Assembly (NCBI RefSeq): GCF_029223525.1
Contig: NZ_JARHTQ010000004.1
Span: forward strand, 248,001 to 312,000
Origin: Streptantibioticus ferralitis
GTDB taxonomy: Bacteria > Actinomycetota > Actinomycetes > Streptomycetales > Streptomycetaceae
Length of the DNA stretch: 64,000 nt
Direction of reading: 5' to 3'
Position numbers and translations under genes: made by a program. Numbering within the stretch: position 1 is the first letter of the stretch; every line of letters begins with the position of its first letter. The notes beneath the pieces are model-generated. The model ran no database searches. It saw only the letters and a program-made list of their open reading frames with translations, and was not told the DNA's origin. This document shows, one piece after another, positions 26,072-34,545 of this stretch.

Positions 26072-27859
26072 ATGGCGATCAACGGGGCGGCAGACCACGG
26101 GGAACACGGTTGTGCGCTGCTGCTGACCTCCGCACCTCCCGGCAGACACCGCGTGTTGGACACCGCCTCGGCGCTGCCGCTGCTCGCGGCCGTCCCGCCA
26201 CACGTCCTCACCGGCAGCCAATCCGGCGGCAGCGTCGTGCAGTTGGTGGACCCGGTGGACGCCAACACCGTGACCACCCATCTGCGCACCGCGGCGGCCG
26301 TGCCGGGTCCGCTGCTGGTCTATGTGTGCGGACAGGTCACCATCGACCGCAAGCAGCGCCTGCCGCATCTGGTCCTCGGCCGGACCACGGCGGACACGGT
26401 GCGCTACACCGCGCTCCCGTGGCACTGGCTCGCCGTCGCGTTCCAGCAACGCCCGCCCGGCACCACGGCGGTGGTGTGCGATCTCGTCGCCGACGAGACG
26501 GCGTGGCGGCAGATATCCGGCCGGCCGGAGCAGTTGACCGCCGGTCTGACGCTCTACGGAGTGCTGGCACCGCCGCCGCCCAAGCGCGAGATCGTGGCCT
26601 GTTCCTACAGCCGGGCCCTCGCCGATCTGCTGCGGGCCGCCACGGCACGTCCGCCCATGGCGCGGTTGCACCAGGAGGCCGTCGCGGCCGCCGGGGCAAC
26701 GGGCGGGCGCCAACTGCTGTTCGGAGCACCGGACTTCGCGTCGGCACCGCGGGTGGCGGAACGGGAGCCGCAGGGATGGGCCGCCCATCCGGTGCCGCAA
26801 CAGCCCTACGGCGCCGGTCAGTCCGTCGGCGCCGAGCACACCGGTGCCGGGGCCGTGGTGCCGCAGCGCACGCCGTCGGCGGCCCAACTGGTCGTACCCG
26901 GGGGCGTGCCGTCCCAGCCCGAGACGCCGCGCGGCGGTGGAGCGCCGCAGTCCGGTACCTGGCCGGCGGCGCTCGCCGCACCGCAACCCAGGGCTTCCAT
27001 AGCCGCCCCGCTCCAGGCCACTGACAGCGAGCCCCCGACGCCTCAACCCGTTGACGGCGAACCCGCGGTGCCGGAAAACGCCGACGCGCCGCCCATCTCG
27101 CCCGAGCCGGATGAACCGGCACCGCCCGCGGCAGCGTCAGCCCATCTGGACGTCCCCAGCGCCCCTGCCGCGCAACGGGCCGACAGCCGTCCGACGACGC
27201 TGGACACGCCCCCACCGGCCGTGCCCGCCCCTGTCCCGCTGTCATCCTTCGACGCGCCGCCCCCCGTCCCGTCGCCCCCCGACCCGTCGCCGTCCGCCGA
27301 TGCCGCACCGCCAGCGGCACCCCGGTTCGTGCCGCCGCAGTCCGGTATGCCAGCGTCACCACCACCGCTGCCTCCGGCCGCCCCTGCCCGTTGGCAGCCT
27401 CGGCCGCCCGCCGTGGCCGACCCGCACGACGCCATCCGTGACGCCGCCCGCGCCGGTCGCCACACCGAGGCCGCCGCCATCGCGGCGGCGTGGGAACAGG
27501 CCGCACTACGGGCCGCGGGACCCTCCTCCGCGGAGGCGGTCCACTGGGTCGAGGTCCGCGCCGACCTGGCCATGCTGGCCCAGGACACCGGGCGCGCCTG
27601 CGAGTTGTGGCTGACCGCCGCGAGCGCCCGGCTTACGGGTGGCCAGGACACCGAGAGCGAGGACGTGATCAAGGCGGTCGACCGCGCGCACCACTGCTGG
27701 TCGCGCATAACGGACCCGGCCCGGGCCCGGCAACTCGCCCCGGACCTGGTCAGGTTGCGCCGCCGGGTGGTCGGCCGCCAGCCCGACGCCCTGAGCGCCC
27801 TCCAACAGCGCCTGGCCACCCTGGGCGCAGTCCCCACCGACGGCCACGCCCCGAACTAG
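26072..27859 (+). CDS. Hypothetical protein: degenerate caspase-like N domain, Pro-rich linker, helical C domain
   Basis: 595 aa, function unknown. Residues 1-210 look like an alpha/beta fold: a strand LLVYVCGQ followed by a long loop, then TTAVVCDLVADETAW. These sit where caspase/CHAT-type proteins have 'YxSGHG' and 'DxCxSG', but the catalytic His and Cys are missing. That resemblance is a weak inference. Residues about 250-445 are a low-complexity Pro/Ala linker. Residues 450-590 are TPR-like helices (AIRDAARAGRHTEAAAIAAA, WVEVRADLAMLAQDTGRACE). The start is set by the leaderless geometry, with a TACTGT box 6 nt before the ATG. Two terminator-like hairpins follow. Confidence 0.7.
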   Translation: MAINGAADHGEHGCALLLTSAPPGRHRVLDTASALPLLAAVPPHVLTGSQSGGSVVQLVDPVDANTVTTHLRTAAAVPGPLLVYVCGQVTIDRKQRLPHLVLGRTTADTVRYTALPWHWLAVAFQQRPPGTTAVVCDLVADETAWRQISGRPEQLTAGLTLYGVLAPPPPKREIVACSYSRALADLLRAATARPPMARLHQEAVAAAGATGGRQLLFGAPDFASAPRVAEREPQGWAAHPVPQQPYGAGQSVGAEHTGAGAVVPQRTPSAAQLVVPGGVPSQPETPRGGGAPQSGTWPAALAAPQPRASIAAPLQATDSEPPTPQPVDGEPAVPENADAPPISPEPDEPAPPAAASAHLDVPSAPAAQRADSRPTTLDTPPPAVPAPVPLSSFDAPPPVPSPPDPSPSADAAPPAAPRFVPPQSGMPASPPPLPPAAPARWQPRPPAVADPHDAIRDAARAGRHTEAAAIAAAWEQAALRAAGPSSAEAVHWVEVRADLAMLAQDTGRACELWLTAASARLTGGQDTESEDVIKAVDRAHHCWSRITDPARARQLAPDLVRLRRRVVGRQPDALSALQQRLATLGAVPTDGHAPN

Positions 27860-27861
27860 GT

Positions 27862-27886
27862 CCCGCGCGGCGGCGCTTCGCGCGGG
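27862..27886 (+). terminator. Short hairpin after the hypothetical gene
   Basis: CCCGCGCG (27862-27869) pairs with CGCGCGGG (27879-27886), starting 3 bp past the stop codon. Confidence 0.55.
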
Positions 27887-27972
27887 GGCAGTCAGTCGCT
27901 GACGCCCGCCGCAGCCCGATGCGGATCCCTTTGGGTTGCGGCTCGCTTGACACGCCGATCGTCGCCGTGCGG

Positions 27973-28020
27973 TTGCTCGCCGTCGCGGCGGTAGGAGAAT
28001 TCCGCCGCGACGGCGAGCAA
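27973..28020. terminator. 19-bp perfect hairpin
   Basis: TTGCTCGCCGTCGCGGCGG (27973-27991) is followed by a 10-nt AT-rich loop and its exact inverse (28002-28020). It lies between convergent genes and can terminate both. Its right arm is part of the repeated element at 27999-28043 and 28111-28155. Confidence 0.65.
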
Positions 28021-28155
28021 TCACGAGAGTGCGGACCGGCGGTGATGGAACAACCGCGACTCGCGGTGGTCAGGACCCGTTTGGGCTGGCTCTGGGTCTT
28101 GCCGGGGACGATTCCGCCGCGACGGCGAGCAACCGCCAGAGTTCGGACCGGCGGT
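27999..28155. repeat. Imperfect 45-bp direct repeat
   Basis: Copies at 27999-28043 and 28111-28155 share an identical first 22 bp (ATTCCGCCGCGACGGCGAGC + AA) and the end CGGACCGGCGGT, with a few mismatches between. They fill most of the 330 bp between the hypothetical gene and the phosphatase; no gene is supported there. Confidence 0.7.
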
Positions 28156-28186
28156 CACATGACCGCCGCAATCCGTCGGCCAGGCG

Positions 28187-29755
28187 CTAGCCGTCCCTGC
28201 GGGGGCGTTCCAGGGTGAAGCGGTCGACCGGCTTCATCGTCCCGCCCGGGCCCGTCACCGCGTAGTACGTGACATGGATCCGTGTCCGGCCGCCAGGCTC
28301 CCCGGGGTCGACGTCGAACGCGCAGAAACCGTACGGGTTCTCCTTGTCGCGGAACGCCGACCACGGCGCGTCCTCATGCGCGTAAACGGGCTGGTAGTGG
28401 CCGTTAGCCTTGGTGTCGCCGCGGGCGACGATCACCTTGGCGGTCCGTCCGTCGCCCAGCCTGCCGTTGGACGTGAAGCCCATGCCGCCGCCGCCGATCA
28501 CCATGTGCACGGTGCCCTTGCTGGTGTCGGCCACCGCGAGGTCGGTGGAGACCGGGATGGGCGTGGCCGTCGAGTTGCCCTGCTGTCCGCGAATGGGCAG
28601 CGAACGCTCGTAGTGGTGTTCATGACCGCAGACGACCAGGTCGACCCCGTACCGGTCGAACAGCGGCAGCCAGGCCTTGCGGACTCCGAGGTCGGCGCCG
28701 TTGAAGTCGGCGGTGGAGATGACCACCTGGTGCATGCACACCACGATCCAGTCGATGTCCTTGTCCGCCCTGGTGCGCCGCAACTCCTGTTCCAGCCAGC
28801 GCTGCTGGGCACCGCCGGAGTAGCCGTTGACATACGACCCGCCCGCGTCCTGGTAGGCCACGTCATCGTTCTGCAGCATGATGACGCGCACCGATCCGGC
28901 GGTGAACGCGTACCACAGGCCCTTGAACTCGTCCTCCGCTCCGCTGTCGGGAAGGTTGAAGTACGTCTGGTAGCCGCGGAACCCGATGGGTCCGTTGCCC
29001 AGTTCGTTCTCGTGGTTTCCCGCGGCGGGCATCCAGGGGCGGTTTCGCGCGCTGCGGCCGTTGTTGATGAACCAGTCCCGCCACACCCGGGTCGGGTTGG
29101 CCGACAACTGCGCGTAGCACAGGTCACCGTTGAGCAGATGGAACAGCGGAGCCACCCGTTCCACGGCGGACGTGGTGTCGCCCGCGTACGGCGAACCGAA
29201 GTTGTCCTGGCCCCAAAGTCCGCCCGATTGCGCCTTGTTGACCTGCGGGGTGGCCTGGTCCCCGAAGCTGGTGAAGGTGAAGGGGTGCCGTCCGCGCGGT
29301 GCGGTGCGGAAGGTGCCCGCCTCCGGCGTCGCACCGTCGTGCACCGCCATGTACAGATACTCGCCACCGGGCCGCAGCCCGCGGATACGGGCGTGGTGGG
29401 CGAGCACCTCCTCGCCGGTGACCGGGTCGCGGTATGTCCGGGTCTCGGCCGGATAGGTGGTGCCGACACCATGTTCGACCGTGCCGAGCATCACCCGGGG
29501 GCGGCGCACGGAGACATCCGTCTGCCAGGAGACCGTCACCTCGCGGGAGGCGTCGGCACCGAACTGCAGATGCACCCCGGCGAGCGCCGGAGCGTCCAGC
29601 GCGCTCGGGGGGCTCAGCAGCATGGGGGAGGGGGCGGGCAGGGCGCTGGCCCGGCCGCCGTCGACGGCGATGAGGGAGACACCCGCTCCGGCCGCGGTGA
29701 GCAGGCCCCGGCGGGTCACGGAGGACCGGGACGTGGGAGGTTCGGTGCGACTCAT
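28187..29755 (-). CDS. Secreted purple-acid-phosphatase-like metallophosphoesterase (Tat)
   Basis: 522 aa. A twin-arginine signal (VTRRGLLTAAGAGVSLIAV, about 13-32) is followed by a fibronectin-like N domain (about 55-165) and a metallophosphoesterase domain. The purple acid phosphatase metal ligands appear in order: FGDQ, NGDLCYA, AGNHEN, CMHQ and GHEHHYER. The enzyme should release phosphate from organic esters outside the cell. The start is uncertain: ATG at 29755 is preferred, but GTG at 29800 is in frame, and neither has a strong ribosome site. No PHO box was recognised upstream by eye. Confidence 0.9.
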   Translation of the reverse strand: MSRTEPPTSRSSVTRRGLLTAAGAGVSLIAVDGGRASALPAPSPMLLSPPSALDAPALAGVHLQFGADASREVTVSWQTDVSVRRPRVMLGTVEHGVGTTYPAETRTYRDPVTGEEVLAHHARIRGLRPGGEYLYMAVHDGATPEAGTFRTAPRGRHPFTFTSFGDQATPQVNKAQSGGLWGQDNFGSPYAGDTTSAVERVAPLFHLLNGDLCYAQLSANPTRVWRDWFINNGRSARNRPWMPAAGNHENELGNGPIGFRGYQTYFNLPDSGAEDEFKGLWYAFTAGSVRVIMLQNDDVAYQDAGGSYVNGYSGGAQQRWLEQELRRTRADKDIDWIVVCMHQVVISTADFNGADLGVRKAWLPLFDRYGVDLVVCGHEHHYERSLPIRGQQGNSTATPIPVSTDLAVADTSKGTVHMVIGGGGMGFTSNGRLGDGRTAKVIVARGDTKANGHYQPVYAHEDAPWSAFRDKENPYGFCAFDVDPGEPGGRTRIHVTYYAVTGPGGTMKPVDRFTLERPRRDG

Positions 29756-29847
29756 GAGGGCCGACGATGCACCTTCGACGTGTCGTTGCGGATGTGACAC
29801 GGCGAAGAATGGCCGACGACCGACCGAACGGGGCCGAAACGCTCATG

Positions 29848-29900
29848 CCGTAGGCCCGGGCGGGCGGCGGTGAACTCGCCTGCCCGGCCCGGGCCTACGG
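29848..29900 (-). terminator. Terminator hairpin of the LAETG-protein gene
   Basis: CCGTAGGCCCGGGC at 29848 pairs with GCCCGGGCCTACGG at 29887-29900, and the stem continues with one bulge. It lies downstream (minus strand) of the surface-protein gene and upstream of the phosphatase gene. Confidence 0.75.
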
Positions 29901-29920
29901 CGTCCCGTACCCCGTTGTCA

Positions 29921-30016
29921 GCGATCCAGCGATCCAGCGATCCAGCGATCCAGCGATCCAGCGATCCAGCGATTGAGCGATCCAGCGATTAAGTGATGAA
30001 GCGGTCCAGCCGTTCA
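29921..30016. repeat. 8-bp tandem repeat, 12 units
   Basis: GCGATCCA occurs six times in perfect tandem from 29921, then six decayed units (GCGATTGA, GCGATCCA, GCGATTAA, GTGATGAA, GCGGTCCA, GCCGTTCA). The array runs into the last codon of the minus-strand surface-protein gene, so it seems to have grown from that gene's 3' end into its untranslated region. Confidence 0.9.
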
Positions 30017-30637
30017 GCGGGAAGCGTGCGAACCGTATGTGCGGCGCCTGCGGCCCATCAGGAACAGTCCGCCACCGGCGGTCAGGACGGCGACCGCCAC
30101 ACCGGCGATCACCGGTGTGGAACTGGAGCCACCGGTCTCGGCGAGGTTCGGTCCCGACTTCGAGGGCGACGGAACGGGAGCGACGGCAGAGGCGCTGATG
30201 GTGGCGCTGACGCCGGGCACCGGGGTGCTCGACGAGGACGGAGTGCTGGACGGCGTGGGGCTCGGGGCGGGTGAGGTGCTCGCGCACACCGGAGCTGTCT
30301 TGGTCTGGTCGGAGCTGTACCTCTGGTCGTCACCGGCGTGCACGACCAGCTCCACCTGCAACGGGCTGCTGTGCGCGGGGAGTTCGAGGGTCTTGCTGAA
30401 CGCGTCGGGGAACGTGGTCGTCGGCAGCAGGTCCTTGCCGTCGGCCTTGACCGTCACCGTGTTCGTGGCGTGTGCGTTGTAGTACGTGAGGTCGATCGAG
30501 ACCTTGTCGCAGGTCACCGACCACCCCGGGACGTGAGCTGAGGCGGGAGCGGCGAGTATGCCGGTCCCGAGCAGGGCCGTGAAAGCGGCAGCGGCGATGA
30601 CGCCCGTTCTTCTGCGGCCCCGGCTCGCTCTGGTCAT
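30014..30637 (-). CDS. LAETG-anchored cell-wall surface protein
   Basis: 207 aa, with a Sec signal peptide (about 1-35, ...LLGTGILAAPASA). A short globular region (about 36-120) with two cysteines begins WSVTCDKVSIDLTYYNAHAT. A Ser/Pro-rich wall-spanning stretch follows, and then the sorting signal LAETG with a hydrophobic segment and RRRR tail. The LAxTG motif is the class E sortase motif used by Streptomyces chaplins. No sortase gene is adjacent. Start ATG at 30637 with GAAGGAGA. Function otherwise unknown. Confidence 0.88.
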   Translation of the reverse strand: MTRASRGRRRTGVIAAAAFTALLGTGILAAPASAHVPGWSVTCDKVSIDLTYYNAHATNTVTVKADGKDLLPTTTFPDAFSKTLELPAHSSPLQVELVVHAGDDQRYSSDQTKTAPVCASTSPAPSPTPSSTPSSSSTPVPGVSATISASAVAPVPSPSKSGPNLAETGGSSSTPVIAGVAVAVLTAGGGLFLMGRRRRTYGSHASR

Positions 30638-30804
30638 GTGCTCTCCTTCAACTTCCCCTGGCGGCGCCCCCGTTGCGCCGCGAATCTGTGAGAGGGGCGG
30701 CACACTACTCCAGTCCCATGGTGCGCTGAAAACCATGGCCATTGACAAAATGTTGAATTCGGGGGTTCCCTGCCGTGGGCGCGGCAGGGAAATCGGAGAA
30801 CCCC

Positions 30805-31188
30805 ATGCGGATACGCATCCTGTGGCCGGCGGGACAGGCCACCGCCACGCTTTCCGAGACGCCCACGGCCAGGGCCGTGTGGGAGGTGCTGCCGATCACC
30901 TCCTCGGCTGGCACCTGGGGCGCGGAGGTGTACTTCACCACGCCCCTCGGCGTGCCGCGTGAGCCCGGCGCCCGTCAGGTCGTCGAGCCGGGCACGGTCG
31001 CCTTCTGGACCGACGGCGACTCCCTGGCCCTCCCGTACGGCCCCACGCCGGTCTCCCAGGGGGACGAGTGCCGGCTCGCCTCGCCCTGCAACGTCCTCGG
31101 CACCCTTGACGGCGATCCCCAGGTGCTGCGCACGGTGCGCGATGGGGACGCCATCCGGGTCGAGCGCCGCGCTTCCCGCGAGGGCTGA
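30805..31188 (+). CDS. Cyclophilin-like fold protein
   Basis: 127 aa, beta-rich. The pattern MRIRILWPAGQATATLSETPTAR then WGAEVYFTTPLG and TVAFWTDGDSLALPYGPTPVS matches the cyclophilin-like (TM1367/DUF3830-like) family, which lacks proline isomerase residues. Function unknown. Start ATG at 30805 with GGAG upstream; a longer in-frame start at 30775 has no site. It is followed by a strong terminator and appears monocistronic. Confidence 0.75.
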   Translation: MRIRILWPAGQATATLSETPTARAVWEVLPITSSAGTWGAEVYFTTPLGVPREPGARQVVEPGTVAFWTDGDSLALPYGPTPVSQGDECRLASPCNVLGTLDGDPQVLRTVRDGDAIRVERRASREG

Positions 31189-31211
31189 CCGCTCCGCGCC
31201 CGTCTTGTAGG

Positions 31212-31246
31212 CCGCCTGGCCGGGGAACGCGTCCCCGGCCAGGCGG
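31212..31246 (+). terminator. Rho-independent terminator
   Basis: Perfect 15-bp stem CCGCCTGGCCGGGGA (31212-31226) and its inverse (31232-31246), loop ACGCG, followed by GTTGTTAT. It closes the cyclophilin-like gene. Confidence 0.85.
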
Positions 31247-31308
31247 TCGCGTTGTTATGACATCTTCACTCCCCGCGTGCGGGGATGCGCCCGGAGCGGG
31301 TTAGGGTA

Positions 31309-31327
31309 GCTTGCTGGATACAAGCAA
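31309..31327. promoter_or_regulatory. MarR operator candidate
   Basis: GCTTGCTGGATACAAGCAA contains two interleaved inverted repeats, GCTTG-N7-CAAGC and TTGCT-N7-AGCAA. It lies just after a TAGGGT -10-like box and 22 bp before the MarR start. The size and position are typical for a MarR autorepressor. Confidence 0.6.
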
Positions 31328-31349
31328 TACACTTCGGAGGCGGAAGGCG

Positions 31350-31901
31350 ATGGGCGAGGGGACGGTCCACAGTGACGGCCCAGCGGCTACAGAGGCCACG
31401 GACCGGTCGGGGCTCGCCGAAGCCGCGGCCGGTCTCGGTACGGAACTGGTACGGCTCACCCGGCTGATCGCGGCCTGGAAGCAGCGGGCCAAGCACGAGC
31501 CGGGCGCAGCCGACCGGGTACTGCTCGCCAGGCTGGTGATCGGCGGTGAGCGCAGGGCGACCGATCTGGCCGCGGACGCCTTCCTCGACCTGTCGACGGT
31601 CAGTCGTCAGGTGCGCTCCCTGGTGGAGCGAGGTCTGGTCGAGCGCCGTCCGGACCCGGAGGACCGGCGAGGGTCGCTGCTGACCGCGACCGAGGCCGGG
31701 CGTGCGGCGTTCGAGCAGTACCAGCGCCAGCGCGACGCGGAGCTGGCCGAGCTCCTCAAGCCCTGGCCGGCGGAGGACCGCCGTCAGCTGATCCGGCTGA
31801 TGGCGCGACTCAACGACGACTTGGTGGAACAACAACAGGCGCGGCTCTGCCCCGGGGGGCACGCGGGCACCGCGGCGAAGCAGGGAGAAACACAGATATG
31901 A
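31350..31901 (+). CDS. MarR-family transcriptional regulator
   Basis: 183-aa winged-helix repressor. The recognition region ATDLAADAFLDLSTVSRQVRSL and wing RRPDPEDRRGSLLTAT are clear. The start is the ATG at 31350 with GGAGGCGGAAGG upstream. Its stop overlaps the exporter's ATG (ATGA at 31898), so the two are translationally coupled; MarR proteins in this arrangement repress the downstream drug exporter until a ligand binds. Confidence 0.92.
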   Translation: MGEGTVHSDGPAATEATDRSGLAEAAAGLGTELVRLTRLIAAWKQRAKHEPGAADRVLLARLVIGGERRATDLAADAFLDLSTVSRQVRSLVERGLVERRPDPEDRRGSLLTATEAGRAAFEQYQRQRDAELAELLKPWPAEDRRQLIRLMARLNDDLVEQQQARLCPGGHAGTAAKQGETQI

Positions 31902-34492
31902 GCACGTCCGCGTCTCCGCCGACCGTGGAGTCCAAGCCGATAACCTCGCCTGGCGGCCTTAGCCACCGGCAGATCCTCACCATCCTCAGCGGCCTGATGC
32001 TGGGCATGTTCCTGGCCGCACTCGACCAGACCATCGTCAGCACGTCCATCCGGACCATCGCCGACGATCTGCACGGCCTCAGCCAGCAGGCCTGGGCAAC
32101 CACGGCGTACCTGATCACCTCGACGATCGCCACGCCGCTGTACGGCAAGCTGTCCGACCTGCACGGCCGCAAGCCGTACTACCTCACCGCGATCGGCGTC
32201 TTCATCGTCGGCTCCGCGGCGTGCACCTTCTCCACCTCGATGACCGAACTGGCCGCCTTCCGGGCGTTCCAGGGCATCGGCGCGGGTGGTCTGATGTCGC
32301 TGGCCCTGGCGATCCTCGGTGACATCGTGCCGCCCCGCGAGCGGGCCCGCTACCAGGGCTACATGCTGGGCACCTTCGCCACCTCCAGCGTCGCCGGACC
32401 GCTGATCGGCGGCTTCCTGGCCGGCCAGAGCAGCCTGCTGGGCATCACCGGATGGCGCTGGGTCTTCCTGGTCAACGTGCCGATCGGCATCATCGCGCTG
32501 TTCGTCGTCGCCAAGGTGCTCAACCTCCCGCACACCCGTCGTGACCACCGGATCGACTGGTGGGGCGCGATCACCATCGCCATCGGCGTGGTGCCGCTGC
32601 TGATCGTCGCCGAGCAGGGCCGGGACTGGGGCTGGGGCTCCACGCGGTCCATCGCCTGCTACGCGATCGGCGTGGTCGGCATCATCGCCTGGGTCTTCGT
32701 CGAGCGGTGGATCGGCGATGACGCGCTGATCCCGATGCGGCTGTTCCGCAACGGCACGTTCAGCAAGACCAGCCTGCTCTCCGTGCTCGTCGGTATGGGC
32801 ATGTTCGGCGGCATGCTGATGATCCCGCAGTACCTCCAGATCGTGAAGGGCGCCAGCCCCACCAAGTCCGGTCTGGAAATGCTGCCGTTGATGGTCGGCA
32901 TGATCATCGCCTCGGTCGTGTCCGGTCAGATCACCTCCAAGACCGGGCGTTACAAGATCTTCCCCATCATCGGCACCGTGCTGATGGTCGCGGCGATGCT
33001 GCTGTTCCACTTCAGGGTCCAGTGGGACACGGCGCTGTGGGAGACCATGGTCTTCATGCTGGTCTTCGGCCTCGGCCTGGGCGGCTGCATGCAGACGCTG
33101 GTGCTCGCGGTGCAGAACGCGGTGCCGCCGAAGGACATGGGCGTGGCGACCGCCTCGTCCACCTTCTTCCGGCAGATGGGTGCCACCGCCGGTACCGCGA
33201 TCTTCCTGTCGGTACTGTTCAGCAACGTCGGCGGCAAGATCTCCTCGGCGTTCCAGTCCGCTGCCCACACCCACCGGTTCCAGGCGGCGCTGCACGACCC
33301 TGCGGTGCTGTCGAACCCCGACAACCAGCCGGTGCTCAGCATGCTGAAGCACCCCGGTGCGGCCGGCGGCTCCGGCGTGCTCAGCGACTCGTCGTTCATC
33401 CAGAAGTTGGACCCGCGGCTCGCCGAGCCCTTCAAGCAGGGCTTCGCCGACTCGATGCACTCGGTCTTCCTGCTGGCCGCGGCCGTGTGCGCGGCGGCCT
33501 TCCTGCTGGTGCTGTTCATCAAGGAGGTGCCGCTGCGGCAGGTCTCCGGTCTGGAGGCCCGCGCCGCCGAGGCCGCCGAGTCGGACGGGACGGCCGCACA
33601 GCCCGCCGAGCCGACCGAGCCCGTCGTGGAGCAGGCCGTGGCCGTCGAGTCCGGCACCGGCGGCCATCAGCGGGACGACACACCGGTGGACGCCGTCGAA
33701 CTGGCCGCCACCACGGCCGTGTTGGAGCGTGCCGGTTCCCCGGTACGCGGTGTGGTCATGGACGGCGACGGCGCACCGGTGCCGCAGGCCGTGGTCACCC
33801 TCATCGACGTCGGCGGGCGCCAGCTCGGCCGCACCACCACCCAGGCCGACGGCCGGTACGTACTCGACACGCCCGGCAGTGGCACCTACGTCCTCATCGG
33901 CTCGGCGGGTGCCCGCCAGCCGCAGGCGGCCACCGTGGTGGTCGGCGACGCCCCGGTCGACTTCGACCTCACGTTGAGCGGCGCCGCCGGACTGACCGGT
34001 GCGGTACGGGACGCCGTGGGCGGCGACCCGCTGCCCGGCGCGCTGGTGGTGGCCACCGATGTGCGCGGTGAGGTCGTGGCCTCCGGCGCCGCCGGGGTGG
34101 AGGGCGACTTCGCCTTCGGTGAACTCGTCCCGGGCTCCTACACGCTCGCCGTCAGCGCCGACGGCCACCGCCCGGCCGCGCTGCCGGTCGAGGTCGCGAC
34201 CGGTACGCCCAACTGGTACGAGGTACGGCTCGCTCCGGGCGTCGGCATCCGCGGCACGGTGCGCACCGCGGGGGGTGTGCCGCTGGACGACGCCAGGGTG
34301 ACCCTGCTCGATCCCGCCGGAAACGTGGTCGGCACCTCGACCACCGGCGCCGACGGCGAATACGGGTTCACCGACCTGGACGGCGGTCAGTACACGGTGA
34401 TCGCCAGCGGGTATCCGCCGGTCGCCACCCCGGTCCGGCTGGACCCCAGTGGTCAGGACGACTTCGACGTGGACCTGAGCCACGACCGCTGA
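31898..34492 (+). CDS. DHA2-type MFS drug exporter fused to three carboxypeptidase-regulatory-like repeats
   Basis: 864 aa. Residues about 25-545 form a 14-TM DHA2 (EmrB/QacA) exporter with LAALDQTIVSTS in TM1 and the loop GKLSDLHGRKPYY. After an acidic linker (about 550-620), the rest (about 625-864) is three tandem beta-sandwich units of the CarboxypepD_reg type: VRGVVMDGDGAPVPQAVVTL, LTGAVRDAVGGDPLPGALVV and IRGTVRTAGGVPLDDARVTL. Each begins with 'G.V.d..G.p...a.V' and ends with a 'G.Y.f..l..G.Y' strand. Ordinary DHA2 exporters are about 500 aa. The repeats may bind carbohydrate or another envelope part. Coupled to MarR. Confidence 0.9.
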   Translation: MSTSASPPTVESKPITSPGGLSHRQILTILSGLMLGMFLAALDQTIVSTSIRTIADDLHGLSQQAWATTAYLITSTIATPLYGKLSDLHGRKPYYLTAIGVFIVGSAACTFSTSMTELAAFRAFQGIGAGGLMSLALAILGDIVPPRERARYQGYMLGTFATSSVAGPLIGGFLAGQSSLLGITGWRWVFLVNVPIGIIALFVVAKVLNLPHTRRDHRIDWWGAITIAIGVVPLLIVAEQGRDWGWGSTRSIACYAIGVVGIIAWVFVERWIGDDALIPMRLFRNGTFSKTSLLSVLVGMGMFGGMLMIPQYLQIVKGASPTKSGLEMLPLMVGMIIASVVSGQITSKTGRYKIFPIIGTVLMVAAMLLFHFRVQWDTALWETMVFMLVFGLGLGGCMQTLVLAVQNAVPPKDMGVATASSTFFRQMGATAGTAIFLSVLFSNVGGKISSAFQSAAHTHRFQAALHDPAVLSNPDNQPVLSMLKHPGAAGGSGVLSDSSFIQKLDPRLAEPFKQGFADSMHSVFLLAAAVCAAAFLLVLFIKEVPLRQVSGLEARAAEAAESDGTAAQPAEPTEPVVEQAVAVESGTGGHQRDDTPVDAVELAATTAVLERAGSPVRGVVMDGDGAPVPQAVVTLIDVGGRQLGRTTTQADGRYVLDTPGSGTYVLIGSAGARQPQAATVVVGDAPVDFDLTLSGAAGLTGAVRDAVGGDPLPGALVVATDVRGEVVASGAAGVEGDFAFGELVPGSYTLAVSADGHRPAALPVEVATGTPNWYEVRLAPGVGIRGTVRTAGGVPLDDARVTLLDPAGNVVGTSTTGADGEYGFTDLDGGQYTVIASGYPPVATPVRLDPSGQDDFDVDLSHDR

Positions 34493-34526
34493 CCGCCCGC
34501 GTGGTGGCCGCCCCCCGCGGCCCCCA

Positions 34527-34538
34527 CCCCCCCCCCCC
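34527..34538. repeat. Poly-C tract
   Basis: Twelve consecutive C bases between the exporter stop and the convergent membrane-protein gene. Such tracts slip in replication and are error-prone in sequencing. Not inside a gene. Confidence 0.7.
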
Positions 34539-34545
34539 GCGACCC

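Noticed and set aside
30744-30749. TTGACA in front of the cyclophilin-like gene
   Set aside because: No -10 box at 16-19 bp spacing, and no GTCAA arm, so neither a clear promoter nor a regulon site.
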